Positions 33,043 to 42,660 are shown, counted from the stretch's first letter. The stretch is 64,000 nucleotides of DNA from Rhodoferax sp. U11-2br (GCF_018619435.1 NZ_JAHFZF010000003.1:62001-126000), one strand, 5' to 3'. Notes: generated by a model not told the origin, from the sequence alone. A program made the numbers and translations.

Positions 33043-34350
33043 TTATTTCGCAGCGCCTGAGGCCGCATCAGCGGGGGCTGATGCTGCTTTTTCTGCTGAA
33101 GCTGCGGCGGCTGGCTGGCCAGCACCCGGCTTGCCCGCTGCTGGTGCACCGGCTTGCCACGGCACCGGCTTGACCGGACCACCCCGTAATTTCTGGAAGC
33201 CGTCAACCATCACCTGCTCACCGGCCTGCAAACCACTCAGCACCACCCACTGGCCGTTTTGCTGGCCACCAATCTTGATGGTGCGCGGCGCGGCTTTGCC
33301 CTGGGCGTCCACCACCATCACGGTGTCGCCTTGTGGGGAACGGGTCACGGCTTGCTGGGGCAGGGTGATGGCATTGCCGGCCTGGGCTTGTTCCAACCGG
33401 ACACGCACAAACAGGCCGGGCAACAGCGCGCCTTGTGGGTTGGGCACTTCGGCGCGCAGCGTGATCTGGCCACTGGTGGTGTCCACCGTCAGGTCTGAAA
33501 ACAGCAGCTTGCCTGTCAGCGGGTAGTCGGTGCCGTCTTCAAGCACCACCCGGATGCTGGCCGCCTGTTTACCGGCGCGTTTGAGTTGTCCGCTGTCCAT
33601 GGCACGGCGCAAGGCCATGACTTCGGCCGCTGACTGCGTGAAATTCACATACATCGGGTTGATCTGTTGCACCACCGCCAGTTCGGTTGCTTCACCCTGG
33701 CCGACCAAGGCACCCTCTGTCACCAATGCACGGCCAATGCGGCCAGAGATGGGAGAGGTGACGTTGGCGTAACCCACGTTGATGCGGGCGGTTTGCACCG
33801 CTGCCTTGGCCACAGCCACATCGGCCTCAGCCTGCTTCTGCGAAGCCTGGGCGTTGATGAATTCCTGCTGGCTGATGGCCTTGGCTTCAATCAAAGGTTT
33901 GTAACGTTCGGCCAGCGCACTGGCTTGGACCTGGTTGGCCTCTGCCTTGGCCACATTGGCCAGCGCACTGGCCAGAGTGGCTTCGTAGGGGCTGGCATCA
34001 ATCTGGAACAGGGGCTGCCCCGCCTTGACGTCGCTGCCTTCGGTGAACAGGCGTTTTTGCAGGATGCCTGCCGCACGGGCGCGCACCTGGGCCACACGCG
34101 AGGCTTCCAGCCGACCTGGCAGTTCAGTGGTCAAACCCACATCACCGGGCGTCACGGTGACCACCCCCACTTCAGCCGGGGGCATGCCGCCGCCGGGGCC
34201 ACCGGCCGCTGCCTCAGGTTTGCCCTGGCCACAGGCCGACAACAAAAGCACGGCACTGACGACCAAGCTGCTGCAAGCGGTCCGGGTGAATCCGGGAGCG
34301 CCAAAACGCTGGCCAGGCAGGGTGCGAAATGGGGGAAGGACAGGGTGCAT
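33043..34350 (-). CDS. RND efflux periplasmic adaptor lipoprotein (AcrA/MexA/TtgA type)
   Basis: A 435-aa membrane-fusion protein linking pump and outer-membrane channel. The signal peptide ends in the lipobox LLSAC (Cys40). Lipoyl halves, a coiled-coil hairpin (about 130-205) and a beta-barrel domain with YVNFTQSAAEV follow; the C-terminal tail is rich in Ala, Pro and Gly. It is the first gene of the operon, divergent from a TetR-type repressor with a palindromic operator between them. Confidence 0.93.
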   Translation of the reverse strand: MHPVLPPFRTLPGQRFGAPGFTRTACSSLVVSAVLLLSACGQGKPEAAAGGPGGGMPPAEVGVVTVTPGDVGLTTELPGRLEASRVAQVRARAAGILQKRLFTEGSDVKAGQPLFQIDASPYEATLASALANVAKAEANQVQASALAERYKPLIEAKAISQQEFINAQASQKQAEADVAVAKAAVQTARINVGYANVTSPISGRIGRALVTEGALVGQGEATELAVVQQINPMYVNFTQSAAEVMALRRAMDSGQLKRAGKQAASIRVVLEDGTDYPLTGKLLFSDLTVDTTSGQITLRAEVPNPQGALLPGLFVRVRLEQAQAGNAITLPQQAVTRSPQGDTVMVVDAQGKAAPRTIKIGGQQNGQWVVLSGLQAGEQVMVDGFQKLRGGPVKPVPWQAGAPAAGKPGAGQPAAAASAEKAASAPADAASGAAK

Positions 34351-34416
34351 GGTGCGGGTCCAAAAGATAAGGGTTAACCCTAGATTCGGGTGGGAAGATG
34401 GATTTTTTCAGAATTA

Positions 34417-34436
34417 TACATACAATGGTGAATGTA
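34417..34436. promoter_or_regulatory. TtgR/AcrR-type operator
   Basis: TACATACAATGGTGAATGTA is an interrupted inverted repeat (TACAT and ATGTA ends). Read on the minus strand it strongly resembles the TtgR operator of Pseudomonas putida (ACAAACAACCATGAATGTA-like core), as I recall it. It lies between the divergent adaptor and repressor genes and probably controls both. Confidence 0.65.
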
Positions 34437-34464
34437 AATAAATCCCCTCTGAAAGCACATCACC

Positions 34465-35112
34465 ATGGCTCGCCGGACCAAAGAAGACGCACAAACGACG
34501 CGTACTCAACTGATGGACGCTGCGCTGCACCTGTTCGCCAAGCAAGGTGTGTCGCGCACCTCTTTACAAGACATCGCCCTCGCCGCAGGTGCCACCCGAG
34601 GGGCCATTTATTGGCACTTCAAGAACAAGGCTGACTTGTTCAACGCTCTGATGGACAGCGCCACCTTGCCCATGGAGCAGACCATGCAGCAGATGAGTGA
34701 CGACATCACCCAAGACCCACTGCGGGAGTTGGAACGCGCCATCCTGTTGCCGATGCAGAGCATTGTGGACGACGAGCGGGTGCGCGCCACCTTCGAAATT
34801 GCCACGATGAAGGTGGAGTATGTCGAGGAATTGCTGGCCGTCAAGCAGCGGCATGTGCAGTGTTACAGCGACAACACACGTGAGTTGCAGCGCAGGCTGC
34901 AGGAGGCTGCCACGCGTCGCGCGGTGTGTTTGCCAATGCCGTCCATGATGGCGGCCCAGGGTCTGCATTCCCTGATGGCGGGTTTGATCCACACCTGGAT
35001 GCTTGCGCCCACCACCTTCGACTTGGTCGAGGTGGCGCGATCGGCGGTGTCGGCTTACCTTACCGGGCTCGGTCTGCCTTTGCCAGGGCTTGCGCCTGAG
35101 ACCATCCCCTAA
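34465..35112 (+). CDS. TetR-family repressor of the RND efflux operon (AcrR/TtgR type)
   Basis: A 215-aa repressor. The N-terminal helix-turn-helix (about 12-58, [37 protein letters not shown]) is that of AcrR/TtgR. The C-terminal ligand-binding domain (about 75-205) keeps the family's helical pattern with [12 protein letters not shown]. It is divergent from the efflux operon, with the operator in the 114-base gap, so ligand-responsive repression of the pump is likely. Confidence 0.9.
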   Translation: MARRTKEDAQTTRTQLMDAALHLFAKQGVSRTSLQDIALAAGATRGAIYWHFKNKADLFNALMDSATLPMEQTMQQMSDDITQDPLRELERAILLPMQSIVDDERVRATFEIATMKVEYVEELLAVKQRHVQCYSDNTRELQRRLQEAATRRAVCLPMPSMMAAQGLHSLMAGLIHTWMLAPTTFDLVEVARSAVSAYLTGLGLPLPGLAPETIP

Positions 35113-35123
35113 ACTCCTGGGTT

Positions 35124-36194
35124 ATGGTGAAACAGTGTTGTGTTCTGGGGATCGAATCCTCGTGTGATGAAACGGGCGTGGCCCTGGTCGACATGCCTGC
35201 GCAGGGCTTGCCGGTCTTGCTGGCGCATGTCTTGTACAGCCAGATCGAGATGCACCAGGCCTATGGCGGTGTGGTGCCCGAGCTGGCCAGCCGTGACCAC
35301 ATCCGCCGTGTGTTGCCGCTGACCCAGCAGGTGCTGCAGGACGCGGGCCGCCAGCTGGCCGATGTGGATGTGGTGGCGTTCACGCGCGGCCCCGGCTTGG
35401 CTGGTGCCTTGCTGGTGGGCGCCGGTGTGGCGTGCGCCTTGGGTGCTGCCTTGGGTAAGCCGGTGCTGGGGGTGCACCATTTGGAAGGGCATTTGTTGTC
35501 ACCCTTTTTAAGTGCCGATCCGCCTGAGTTCCCCTTTGTGGCGTTGCTGGTGTCTGGCGGACACAGCCAGTTGATGCGGGTGGATGGAGTCGGGTCGTAC
35601 CAGATTCTGGGTGAGACGATTGACGACGCGGCGGGTGAGGCCTTTGACAAGTCCGCCAAGCTGTTGGGCCTGGATTACCCAGGCGGCCAGGCGCTGTCCA
35701 AGCTGGCCGAGTCGGGCAACCCCAAAGCCTACAAATTGCCACGCCCCTTGTTGCACAGCGGAGATCTGGATTTTTCCTTTGCCGGGCTCAAGACCGCAGT
35801 GATGGTGCAGACCAACAAATGTGCCCAGGCCCATGGTTGCGTGGTGGCGGATCTGCCGGCTGCCGTGCTGGCCGATTTGGCCGCCTCCACCCAGGCCGCG
35901 ATTGTGGAGGTGCTGGTCAAGAAATCGCTCACCGCTTTGAAGCAGACCGGGCTCAAACGCCTGGTGGTGGCCGGTGGTGTCGGCGCCAACCGGGAGCTGC
36001 GCCAGCAGCTCAATGCCGAATGTGCCCGGCTCAGGACGCGGGTGCACTACCCCGAGTTGCATTTGTGCACTGACAACGGCGCCATGATTGCCATGGCGGC
36101 AGCGATGCGGCTGCAGTCCGGTCGGCAAACTGCCACCAACAACTACGCTTTTGACGTCAAACCACGCTGGCCTCTGGATGCCATTGGTGGCTGA
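35124..36194 (+). CDS. tsaD: tRNA N6-adenosine threonylcarbamoyltransferase
   Basis: A 356-aa metalloenzyme of the Kae1/TsaD family that transfers threonylcarbamoyl to A37 of tRNAs reading ANN codons, with TsaB, TsaC and TsaE. It has [17 protein letters not shown], the metal-binding [17 protein letters not shown] and the nucleotide loop [13 protein letters not shown]. It begins 11 bases after the TetR gene with no shared function. A copy of the dispersed repeat follows its stop. Confidence 0.96.
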   Translation: MVKQCCVLGIESSCDETGVALVDMPAQGLPVLLAHVLYSQIEMHQAYGGVVPELASRDHIRRVLPLTQQVLQDAGRQLADVDVVAFTRGPGLAGALLVGAGVACALGAALGKPVLGVHHLEGHLLSPFLSADPPEFPFVALLVSGGHSQLMRVDGVGSYQILGETIDDAAGEAFDKSAKLLGLDYPGGQALSKLAESGNPKAYKLPRPLLHSGDLDFSFAGLKTAVMVQTNKCAQAHGCVVADLPAAVLADLAASTQAAIVEVLVKKSLTALKQTGLKRLVVAGGVGANRELRQQLNAECARLRTRVHYPELHLCTDNGAMIAMAAAMRLQSGRQTATNNYAFDVKPRWPLDAIGG

Positions 36195-36206
36195 GGTTTA
36201 TATAAG

Positions 36207-36262
36207 AAATAGGCCTCTAGTCCTTTTTAAATAAGGGCATATAGCTATCGAAATTGAGTATT
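36207..36262 (-). repeat. Dispersed palindromic repeat, copy 6 (reverse)
   Basis: GGCCTCTAGTCCTTTTTAA then ATAAGGGCATATAGCTATCG reads, in reverse, as the consensus TAGCTA, CCCTTAT, AGGAC, CTAGAGGCC. It fills the gap between tsaD and the convergent hsp20 gene and may act as a terminator for either. Confidence 0.7.
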
Positions 36263-36326
36263 TTTGAAGTCTGCGGTGGTCAGGCCAAACCTTGACATCG
36301 CCTGTTTGGCCTGATCCGCAGGTGGC

Positions 36327-36704
36327 TCAGTGGATCACCAACTCGGTGACCCGGTTCACCGGTGCCACCTTGGCCAGCTTCAGCGTCAACACGCCGTTTT
36401 CCAGCTTGGCGGCACTTTGGCCGGCGTCGATGTCTTGTGGCAACTCGCAGGCAAAGTGGTAGCTGCGCGGTGCACCTTCGGCGCTGGACAGGCGCACCAC
36501 ATTGCCTTCAATCCCCACCACCAACTGCTCGCGGCTGACGCCGGGAACGTCAAACGAAAGGGTGAAGGATTGCTCGTCCTGCTCGACGGCGCTGGGGCGC
36601 TGGCTGCGGCTGGTCTGGTTCGGTTCAACGAGCCCGACTGGCGGGCGGGCGGCGACATACAGTTGGCGGCGGAAACCGGCGGGGGTGGCGGGTGTAAAGA
36701 ACAT
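36327..36704 (-). CDS. Hsp20-family small heat-shock protein
   Basis: A 125-aa chaperone of the alpha-crystallin type. The crystallin domain covers about 40-120 (SFTLSFDVPGVSREQLVVGI, then ENGVLTLKLAKV, where the usual GVL motif is seen). The N-terminal arm is short, and no I-x-I motif is present at the C terminus (it ends ELVIH), so oligomerisation may be limited. ATG at 36704 has AAGGAG 9 bases upstream; an in-frame ATG at 36740 lacks one. Stress control cannot be judged: no sigma-32 promoter is obvious. Confidence 0.82.
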   Translation of the reverse strand: MFFTPATPAGFRRQLYVAARPPVGLVEPNQTSRSQRPSAVEQDEQSFTLSFDVPGVSREQLVVGIEGNVVRLSSAEGAPRSYHFACELPQDIDAGQSAAKLENGVLTLKLAKVAPVNRVTELVIH

Positions 36705-36800
36705 GAGGTGACTCCTTGTAAACTGCGCGGCCTTCAGCACAAGAACGCCGCAAGACCCCTATCTGTGCACGTGCACGCTTCTTTCAAGAGAAACTTCCCC

Positions 36801-38075
36801 ATGTTTATTGTTCTCACACGCGCCTTGAAATCCCTGGTCCTGGCCCTATGTTTGCCGGTTCTGGCCATGGCCCAGCCAACTCCGGCGCCGATCAAAATTG
36901 CCATGATCGAGGCGCTGAGTGGGCCGTTTGCCAACACCGGCGAGTCGGTCTACCGCAACCTGGCCTGGGCGGTGGAGCGGGTGAATGCGGCGGGGGGTGT
37001 CAAGCTGGGTGACAAGACCAAGGGCGCACCGCTGCAAATCGACCGTTTTGACAGCAAGGGTCAGACTGAAGACGCGTTGACCGCGCTCAAGGCAGCCATT
37101 GACCAGGGTGCCCGGGTGGTGACCCAGGGCAATTCCTCGGCGGTGGCGGCGGCGCTGATGGAGGCGATCAACAAACACAACGAGCGCGAACCGGGCAAGC
37201 GTGTGATCTTCTTGAACTATTCGGCGGTGGATCCGATCCTGACCAATGAGAAATGCAGCTTCTGGCATTTCCGTTTTGATGCCCACGCAGACATGCGCAT
37301 GAATGCACTGATGTCGGTGATCAAGGACGATGCCGCGCTCAAAAGTGTCTACATCATCGGTCAGGACTACAGCTTTGGACAGGCGGTGGCGCGTGAAGCG
37401 CGCCGTCAGTTGACGCAGATGCGCCCCGATGTGCGCATTGTGGGTGACGAGTTACACGCCATCGGGCGCGTCAAGGATTTCATTCCCTATCTCACCAAAA
37501 TCAAGGCCAGTGGCGCGCAGGCGGTGATCACCGGCAACTGGGGCAATGACCTGACGCTGCTGGTCAAGGCGGCCAAAGACGTGGGTTATGACGGTCGCTT
37601 CTACACGTTCTACGGCAATGCGCTGGGTGCGCCAGCGGCGATGGGTGAGGCTGGGATCGGCAAGGTGATTGCGGTGGCCGACTGGTTGCCCAATGTGCCC
37701 ACGCCCCAAAGCGAGGCCTTCTACCAAGCCTTCCACCAGCGTTTCCCAAATCCGGTCGACGACTATGTGCACATGCGCATGCAACTCATGGTGCAGGCGC
37801 TGGTGCAGGCTTTGGAGGCTGCAGGTACGACGGATTCTGTCGCTGTAGCCTCTCAGCTGGAAAGGGCTCGCGTCACTTTTTATGCCCAAAGCGGCGCCAT
37901 GCGAGCGAGTGACCACCAGTTCCAGCAGTCATTGGTGGTGGGGCTGATGGAGCGCAAGGGCACGCCCGGTGTCAAGTTCGATGTGGAAGGCTCGGGCTAC
38001 GGCTTTCGCGTGATCAAGACGTTGAGCGCGGCTGAGGCCGAGCAAGCCACAACGTGCCGCATGGTGCGGCCCTGA
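36801..38075 (+). CDS. Branched-chain amino acid-type ABC transporter substrate-binding protein
   Basis: A 424-aa periplasmic binding protein of the LivJ/type I fold family. The signal peptide ends near VLAMAQ (about residue 25). The mature protein starts PIKIAMIEALSGPFANTGES, with GNSSAVAAALMEAIN and YIIGQDYSFGQAVAREA as further family blocks. ATG at 36801 places the signal peptide correctly. No permease or ATPase genes lie nearby, so it is an orphan; ligands of such proteins include amino acids, amides and aromatic acids. Confidence 0.88.
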   Translation: MFIVLTRALKSLVLALCLPVLAMAQPTPAPIKIAMIEALSGPFANTGESVYRNLAWAVERVNAAGGVKLGDKTKGAPLQIDRFDSKGQTEDALTALKAAIDQGARVVTQGNSSAVAAALMEAINKHNEREPGKRVIFLNYSAVDPILTNEKCSFWHFRFDAHADMRMNALMSVIKDDAALKSVYIIGQDYSFGQAVAREARRQLTQMRPDVRIVGDELHAIGRVKDFIPYLTKIKASGAQAVITGNWGNDLTLLVKAAKDVGYDGRFYTFYGNALGAPAAMGEAGIGKVIAVADWLPNVPTPQSEAFYQAFHQRFPNPVDDYVHMRMQLMVQALVQALEAAGTTDSVAVASQLERARVTFYAQSGAMRASDHQFQQSLVVGLMERKGTPGVKFDVEGSGYGFRVIKTLSAAEAEQATTCRMVRP

Positions 38076-38123
38076 GCTGGATTCGGGCGACTGACCCCGC
38101 TCGCCGGCCTGGTTGAGCCCGCA

Positions 38124-38153
38124 TTGGTGCCTCAGGACTGAGCGGGTTATACT
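38124..38153 (+). promoter_or_regulatory. Probable sigma-70 promoter of rpsO
   Basis: TTGGTG (38124-38129) and TATACT (38148-38153), 18 bases apart, lie 85 bases before the rpsO start. The resulting leader of about 75 bases holds two hairpins. Confidence 0.55.
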
Positions 38154-38160
38154 CCAGGGC

Positions 38161-38211
38161 TCTGCACATGTGGCAGAAGTCGCACGTCAGGGGCAGTTCC
38201 AGCGCCTGACG
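38161..38211 (+). promoter_or_regulatory. Structured rpsO leader, candidate S15 autoregulatory element
   Basis: Two stems precede rpsO: TCTGC/GCAGA (38161-38177) and CGTCAGG/CCTGACG (38185-38211), with possible inner GC pairs. S15 represses its own mRNA through leader structure in several bacteria; whether this one is bound by S15 is inference. Confidence 0.4.
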
Positions 38212-38237
38212 CAAGTTGTTTACTCTCAGGAAAAAGC

Positions 38238-38504
38238 ATGATCGCATCCGAAATCAAAGCCGCTGTTGTCAAAGACAACGCACGTTCCGCCGGTGATACC
38301 GGTAGCCCCGAAGTTCAGGTCGCCCTGCTCACAGCGCGTATCAACGAACTGACCCCTCACTTCAAGCTGCATGCCAAAGACCACCATGGTCGCCGTGGTC
38401 TGCTGCGCATGGTGAGCCGCCGCCGTAAGCTGCTGGACTACCTCAAGGGCAAAGATGCTGACCGTTACGTGGCGTTGATCGCCAAGCTGGGTCTGCGCAA
38501 ATAA
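38238..38504 (+). CDS. rpsO: 30S ribosomal protein S15
   Basis: An 88-aa primary 16S rRNA-binding protein of the 30S platform. [20 protein letters not shown] and [22 protein letters not shown] are diagnostic and contain the rRNA-binding residues. It lies upstream of pnp as in most proteobacteria, with a terminator between them, so part of pnp transcription probably comes from read-through. Confidence 0.98.
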   Translation: MIASEIKAAVVKDNARSAGDTGSPEVQVALLTARINELTPHFKLHAKDHHGRRGLLRMVSRRRKLLDYLKGKDADRYVALIAKLGLRK

Positions 38505-38525
38505 TTGGTCGATAGGACGATGAAG

Positions 38526-38559
38526 CGCCTGAGTTAGGTCACTAGCTCAGGCGTTTTTT
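38526..38559 (+). terminator. Rho-independent terminator after rpsO
   Basis: CGCCTGAG and CTCAGGCG form a perfect 8-bp stem with a 12-base loop, followed by TTTTTT. It separates rpsO from pnp and probably attenuates rather than blocks read-through. Confidence 0.85.
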
Positions 38560-38595
38560 ACTTCGGAGACGGCAAATACACGAGCGAAGCTGTGT

Positions 38596-38641
38596 CATTC
38601 CAAAGCCCGCTCACCCTGAGGCGGGGTGGGGTTCTGGAATG
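38596..38641 (+). promoter_or_regulatory. Long stem-loop in the pnp leader
   Basis: An outer stem CATTCCA/TGGAATG encloses an inner hairpin CCCGC-TCA/TGA-G-GCGGG with one bulge. It lies 75 bases before the pnp start. In E. coli a leader stem is cut by RNase III and then used by PNPase to limit its own synthesis; the same logic may apply here. Confidence 0.45.
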
Positions 38642-38716
38642 GCATCGTGTTCTGTATGGCAGTTTCTGGGCTTCGGTGGGGTGGCCTGCATCCCCCAAAT
38701 ACTCAGGAGATGAGAA

Positions 38717-40840
38717 ATGACGATGTTCCAAAAAGTTAGCAAGACCTTCCAATGGGGTCAGCATACCGTCACCATGGAAACTGGCGAAATTGCCCGCCAG
38801 TCCAGCGGAGCGGTCAAGCTCGACATGGACGGCACCGTGGTGCTGGCCACCGTGGTCGCCAAGACCGAAGGCAAAGCCGGTCAGGATTTCTTCCCCTTGA
38901 CCGTGGATTACCTTGAAAAGTCTTATGCCGCAGGTCGCATTCCCGGCAGCTTCTTCAAGCGCGAAGGCCGCCCCAGCGAATTTGAGACGCTGACCAGCCG
39001 CCTGATCGACCGCCCGATCCGTCCGCTGTTTCCCGAAGGTTTTTTCAATGAAGTGCATGTGGTGGTGCACACCCTGTCGCTCAACCCCGAAGTGGATGCC
39101 GACATCGCCGCCATGATTGCGGTCAGCGCCGCGCTGTCGATCAGTGGTGTGCCGTTCAGTGGCCCGATTGGCGCCGCCCGTGTCGGTTATGTCAACGGTG
39201 AATACGTGCTCAACCCAGGCCAAACCGCTCGCAAGGGCTCGGTCATGGACTTGGTGGTGGCGGGCACCGAATCTGCTGTGCTGATGGTCGAGTCTGAAGC
39301 CGATCAGTTGTCTGAAGACATCATGCTCGGTGCCGTGGTGTTTGGTCACACCCAAGGTGCGATTGCCATCAACGCCATCCACGAGCTCGTGCGTGACGCC
39401 GGCAAGCCAGTCTGGGACTGGAAGCCTGCTGCCAAGGACGAAGTCCTGATCGCCAAGATCGACGGCCTGGCCAAAGACAAACTGGTCGCTGCCTACCAAA
39501 TCCGCAACAAACAAGCCCGTACCCAAGCCTGCCGCGCTGCCTATGCTGAAGTCATGGCCGCTCTGAAAGAAGAGGGTGTGGCGTTTGATGCTGTGGCCAT
39601 CGAAGGTCTGCTGTTCGAAATCGAAGCCAAGATCGTTCGCGGCCAGATTCTGGCGGGCGAACCGCGTATCGACGGTCGCGACACCCGCACCGTGCGCGCC
39701 ATCGAAATCCGCAACGGTGTGTTGCCGCGTACCCACGGATCGGCCCTGTTCACGCGTGGTGAAACCCAGGCGCTGGTGGTGACTACGCTGGGTACCGAGC
39801 GTGATGCCCAGCGTGTGGATTCGCTGGCCGGTGACTACGAAGACCGCTTCATGCTGCACTACAACATGCCTCCCTTCGCCACTGGCGAAACCGGCCGTGT
39901 GGGCACGCCCAAGCGCCGCGAAATCGGCCACGGCCGTCTGGCCAAGCGTGCTCTCGTTGCGGTGTTGCCCAACAAGGAAGACTTCCCCTACACCATGCGT
40001 GTGGTGTCCGAAGTGACCGAGTCCAATGGTTCATCATCGATGGCATCGGTCTGCGGTGGTTGCCTGAGCTTGATGGACGCCGGTGTGCCTTTGAAAGCCC
40101 ATGTGGCTGGTATCGCCATGGGTCTGATCAAGGACGACAACCGTTTTGCGGTGCTCACCGACATCTTGGGTGACGAAGATCACCTGGGTGACATGGACTT
40201 CAAGGTCGCTGGCACCACCAACGGCATCACCGCGCTGCAGATGGACATCAAGATCCAGGGCATCACCAAGGAAATCATGCAAGTCGCTTTGGCCCAAGCC
40301 AAAGAAGCACGCATGCACATCCTGGGCAAGATGGTCGAAGCCATGGGTGAGGCCAAGACCGAGGTCTCCAACTTCGCACCGCGCCTGTTCACCATGAAGA
40401 TCAACCCCGAGAAGATCCGTGATGTGATCGGCAAGGGCGGCGCGGTGATCCGTGCGCTGACCGAAGAAACCGGTACCCAGATCAACATCGACGAAGACGG
40501 CACCATCACCATTGCGTCCGCAGATCCGGCCAAGGCTGAAGAAGCCAAACGTCGCATCGAGCAGATCACCGCCGAAGTCGAAATCGGCAAGGTCTACGAA
40601 GGCCCTGTGGTCAAGATTCTTGACTTTGGTGCTTTGATCAACCTCTTGCCTGGCAAGGACGGCCTGTTGCACATCAGCCAGATCGCCCATGAACGTGTCG
40701 AGAAAGTCACCGACTACCTGGCAGAAGGCCAGATCGTCAAGGTCAAGGTCATGGAAACCGACGAAAAAGGCCGTATCAAGCTGTCGATGAAAGCCTTGTT
40801 GGAGCGTCCCGCCCAAACCGGCGCGGACAACCGGGCCTGA
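38717..40840 (+). CDS. pnp: Polyribonucleotide nucleotidyltransferase (PNPase)
   Basis: A 707-aa phosphorolytic 3'-to-5' exoribonuclease. Two RNase PH domains (about 1-230 and 315-545) are joined by a helical domain, followed by a KH domain ([20 protein letters not shown], near 565-585) and an S1 domain ([20 protein letters not shown], about 630-700). AGGAG lies 7 bases upstream of ATG 38717. It works in mRNA decay, alone or in the degradosome. Full length and intact. Confidence 0.97.
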   Translation: MTMFQKVSKTFQWGQHTVTMETGEIARQSSGAVKLDMDGTVVLATVVAKTEGKAGQDFFPLTVDYLEKSYAAGRIPGSFFKREGRPSEFETLTSRLIDRPIRPLFPEGFFNEVHVVVHTLSLNPEVDADIAAMIAVSAALSISGVPFSGPIGAARVGYVNGEYVLNPGQTARKGSVMDLVVAGTESAVLMVESEADQLSEDIMLGAVVFGHTQGAIAINAIHELVRDAGKPVWDWKPAAKDEVLIAKIDGLAKDKLVAAYQIRNKQARTQACRAAYAEVMAALKEEGVAFDAVAIEGLLFEIEAKIVRGQILAGEPRIDGRDTRTVRAIEIRNGVLPRTHGSALFTRGETQALVVTTLGTERDAQRVDSLAGDYEDRFMLHYNMPPFATGETGRVGTPKRREIGHGRLAKRALVAVLPNKEDFPYTMRVVSEVTESNGSSSMASVCGGCLSLMDAGVPLKAHVAGIAMGLIKDDNRFAVLTDILGDEDHLGDMDFKVAGTTNGITALQMDIKIQGITKEIMQVALAQAKEARMHILGKMVEAMGEAKTEVSNFAPRLFTMKINPEKIRDVIGKGGAVIRALTEETGTQINIDEDGTITIASADPAKAEEAKRRIEQITAEVEIGKVYEGPVVKILDFGALINLLPGKDGLLHISQIAHERVEKVTDYLAEGQIVKVKVMETDEKGRIKLSMKALLERPAQTGADNRA

Positions 40841-40842
40841 GA

Positions 40843-40893
40843 GTTATCAAGTTGATAGCTACTAGCCCTTATTAAATAAGGGCTAGAGGCCAA
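40843..40893 (+). repeat. Dispersed palindromic repeat, copy 7 (forward, best match)
   Basis: GTTATCAAGTTGATAGCTAC followed by TAGCCCTTATTAAATAAGGG and CTAGAGGCC. The central palindrome (CTAGCCCTTATT, AATAAGGGCTAG) is perfect except for the two central bases. It lies between pnp and the MDR gene and ends at the latter's start codon. Confidence 0.85.
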
Positions 40894-40894
40894 A

Positions 40895-41917
40895 ATGACC
40901 ATGAAAACGATTGAAATCACTGGCTTCGGCGGCCCAGATGTTTTGTATCTGGGTCAGCGGCCTGTGCCTGTGGCGGGCGCGGGTGAGTTGCTCATCCGAG
41001 TGGCGGCCAGTGGTGTCAATCGTCCTGATGTGCTGCAGCGCCAGGGGCACTACCCGGTGCCGCCGGGTGCGTCGGACGTTTTGGGGCTTGAAGTCGCTGG
41101 CACCATCGCCCAAGGCGACCCGGTTGAGCTGGCTGCGGCTGGATTTCGGCTGGGTGACCGGGTGTGTGCGCTGGTGGCGGGTGGCGGTTATGCAGAGTAC
41201 TGCGTGGCGCCTATTGCCCAATGTTTGCCGGTGCCTGCGGGCTTGAGTGATGTCGAGGCGGCCAGTCTGCCCGAGACGTTTTTCACGGTCTGGAGCAACC
41301 TGATGGAGCGTGCGCGCCTGCAGCCCGGTGAAACCGTGCTGATCCAGGGTGGCTCCAGCGGCATTGGTGTCACGGCCATCCAGCTGGCCAAGTTGGCAGG
41401 CGCGCGGGTGTTTGTGACGGCGGGCAGTGCTGAAAAATGTGAGGCTTGCATCGCCCTGGGGGCGGACGCTGCCATCAACTACAAGACACAGGATTTCCAG
41501 GACGAGGTGTTGCGCCTGACCGAGGGTCAAGGTGTGGACGTCATTCTGGACATCGTGGCCGGGGCTTATGTGGCCAAAGAGGTTCAATGCCTCAAGGACG
41601 ATGGGCGCCTTCTCATCATTTCGATACAAGGTGGTACCCGCAGCGAGTTCAATGCGGGTCTGGTCTTGCGCAAGCGTCTGACCATCACGGGTTCTACTTT
41701 GCGGCCCAGGCCGGTGGCTTTCAAAGCCGCTATTGCCAAAGCCTGTCTGAAAAACGTCTGGCCAGCGCTGGCTGACGGACGTATCAAGCCGGTGATCTAC
41801 CGGTCGTTGGCGGCGACCGATGTGGCGGCGGCGCATGCCTTGATGGAATCGAGCCAGCACGTTGGAAAAATTGTTTTGACTTGGGAACAACATCATGAAA
41901 AAGCTGATTGCAGGTAA
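40895..41917 (+). CDS. NAD(P)H quinone oxidoreductase, MDR superfamily (PIG3 type)
   Basis: A 340-aa medium-chain reductase. The N-terminal GroES-like domain (about 1-125) has [19 protein letters not shown] as in PIG3/QOR proteins and lacks the zinc-ligand cysteines of alcohol dehydrogenases. The Rossmann domain carries [19 protein letters not shown] for NADPH. It likely reduces quinones or enones. The ATG 6 bases downstream (40901) is an alternative start. Its 3' end overlaps tpiA by 23 bases. The dispersed repeat occupies the place of its upstream region. Confidence 0.9.
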   Translation: MTMKTIEITGFGGPDVLYLGQRPVPVAGAGELLIRVAASGVNRPDVLQRQGHYPVPPGASDVLGLEVAGTIAQGDPVELAAAGFRLGDRVCALVAGGGYAEYCVAPIAQCLPVPAGLSDVEAASLPETFFTVWSNLMERARLQPGETVLIQGGSSGIGVTAIQLAKLAGARVFVTAGSAEKCEACIALGADAAINYKTQDFQDEVLRLTEGQGVDVILDIVAGAYVAKEVQCLKDDGRLLIISIQGGTRSEFNAGLVLRKRLTITGSTLRPRPVAFKAAIAKACLKNVWPALADGRIKPVIYRSLAATDVAAAHALMESSQHVGKIVLTWEQHHEKADCR

Positions 41918-42635
41918 CTGGAAGATGAACGGCAGCCTGGCTGCCAATGAAAAGCTGCTCAAGGACATCCTCGCCGGCCTGGGTCAAGCCAGCTGCGAGG
42001 TCGCCGTGGGTGTGCCTGCGGTGTATCTGGCGCAGTGCCAGGCCTTGCTGGCGGGCACCAAGATCGATCTCGCGTCGCAAGACATCTCGGCGCATGAAGT
42101 CGGAGCCTACACCGGTGAAACCTCGGCCGCCATGCTCAAGGAGTTTGGTGTGCGTTACGCCATCGTGGGCCACTCCGAGCGCCGCCAGTATCATGGCGAG
42201 ACCGATGCTGTGGTCGCCACCAAGGCGCAGCGCGCCCTGAGCAGTGGCATCACGCCGATTGTGTGTGTGGGTGAGACGCTGGCCGAGCGTGAAGCAGGCC
42301 TCACGGACGAGGTGGTCAAGCGCCAACTGGCCGCAGTGATTCAAACCAATGGACATTGCATCAGCGAGGTGGTGGTGGCCTACGAGCCGGTCTGGGCCAT
42401 TGGCACCGGCAAGACGGCAACGCCAGAGCAGGCGCAGCAGGTGCACGCGGTGTTGCGTGCTCAGTTGAAGGCCGCTTCCGAACACGCCGACCGCATCAAG
42501 CTGCTGTACGGTGGCAGCATGAACGCGGCCAACGCAGCCTCGCTGCTGGCCCAGCCCGATATTGACGGTGGCCTGATTGGCGGCGCCGCCCTCAAAGCCC
42601 CGGATTTTTTAACGATTATTGCTGCAGCCGCTTGA
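41895..42635 (+). CDS. tpiA: Triosephosphate isomerase
   Basis: A 246-aa glycolytic enzyme. Active-site residues are Asn8 and Lys10 (GNWKMNG), His93 (VGHSERR) and Glu164 ([11 protein letters not shown]), with the flexible loop following and the phosphate-binding GGS and GGAALK near the end. It starts within the MDR gene and is followed by secG, a conserved tpiA-secG-tRNA-Leu-nuo order in Burkholderiales. The last codons lie within a degenerate copy of the repeat. Confidence 0.97.
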   Translation: MKKLIAGNWKMNGSLAANEKLLKDILAGLGQASCEVAVGVPAVYLAQCQALLAGTKIDLASQDISAHEVGAYTGETSAAMLKEFGVRYAIVGHSERRQYHGETDAVVATKAQRALSSGITPIVCVGETLAEREAGLTDEVVKRQLAAVIQTNGHCISEVVVAYEPVWAIGTGKTATPEQAQQVHAVLRAQLKAASEHADRIKLLYGGSMNAANAASLLAQPDIDGGLIGGAALKAPDFLTIIAAAA

Positions 42636-42660
42636 TAGATAAGCGTTGATGGCTATTGAA
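42627..42660 (-). repeat. Degenerate copy of the dispersed repeat at the tpiA 3' end
   Basis: In reverse it reads CAATAGCCATCAACGCTTAT then CTATCAAGCGGC. It keeps the ATAGC element and a CGCTTAT...AAGCGG hairpin in place of CCCTTAT...AAGGGC. It covers the last codons and stop of tpiA. Confidence 0.35.

Noticed and set aside
38558-39931. A 457-codon minus-strand open frame opposite pnp
   Set aside because: It is a shadow of PNPase coding sequence with no recognisable domain and no ribosome-binding site.
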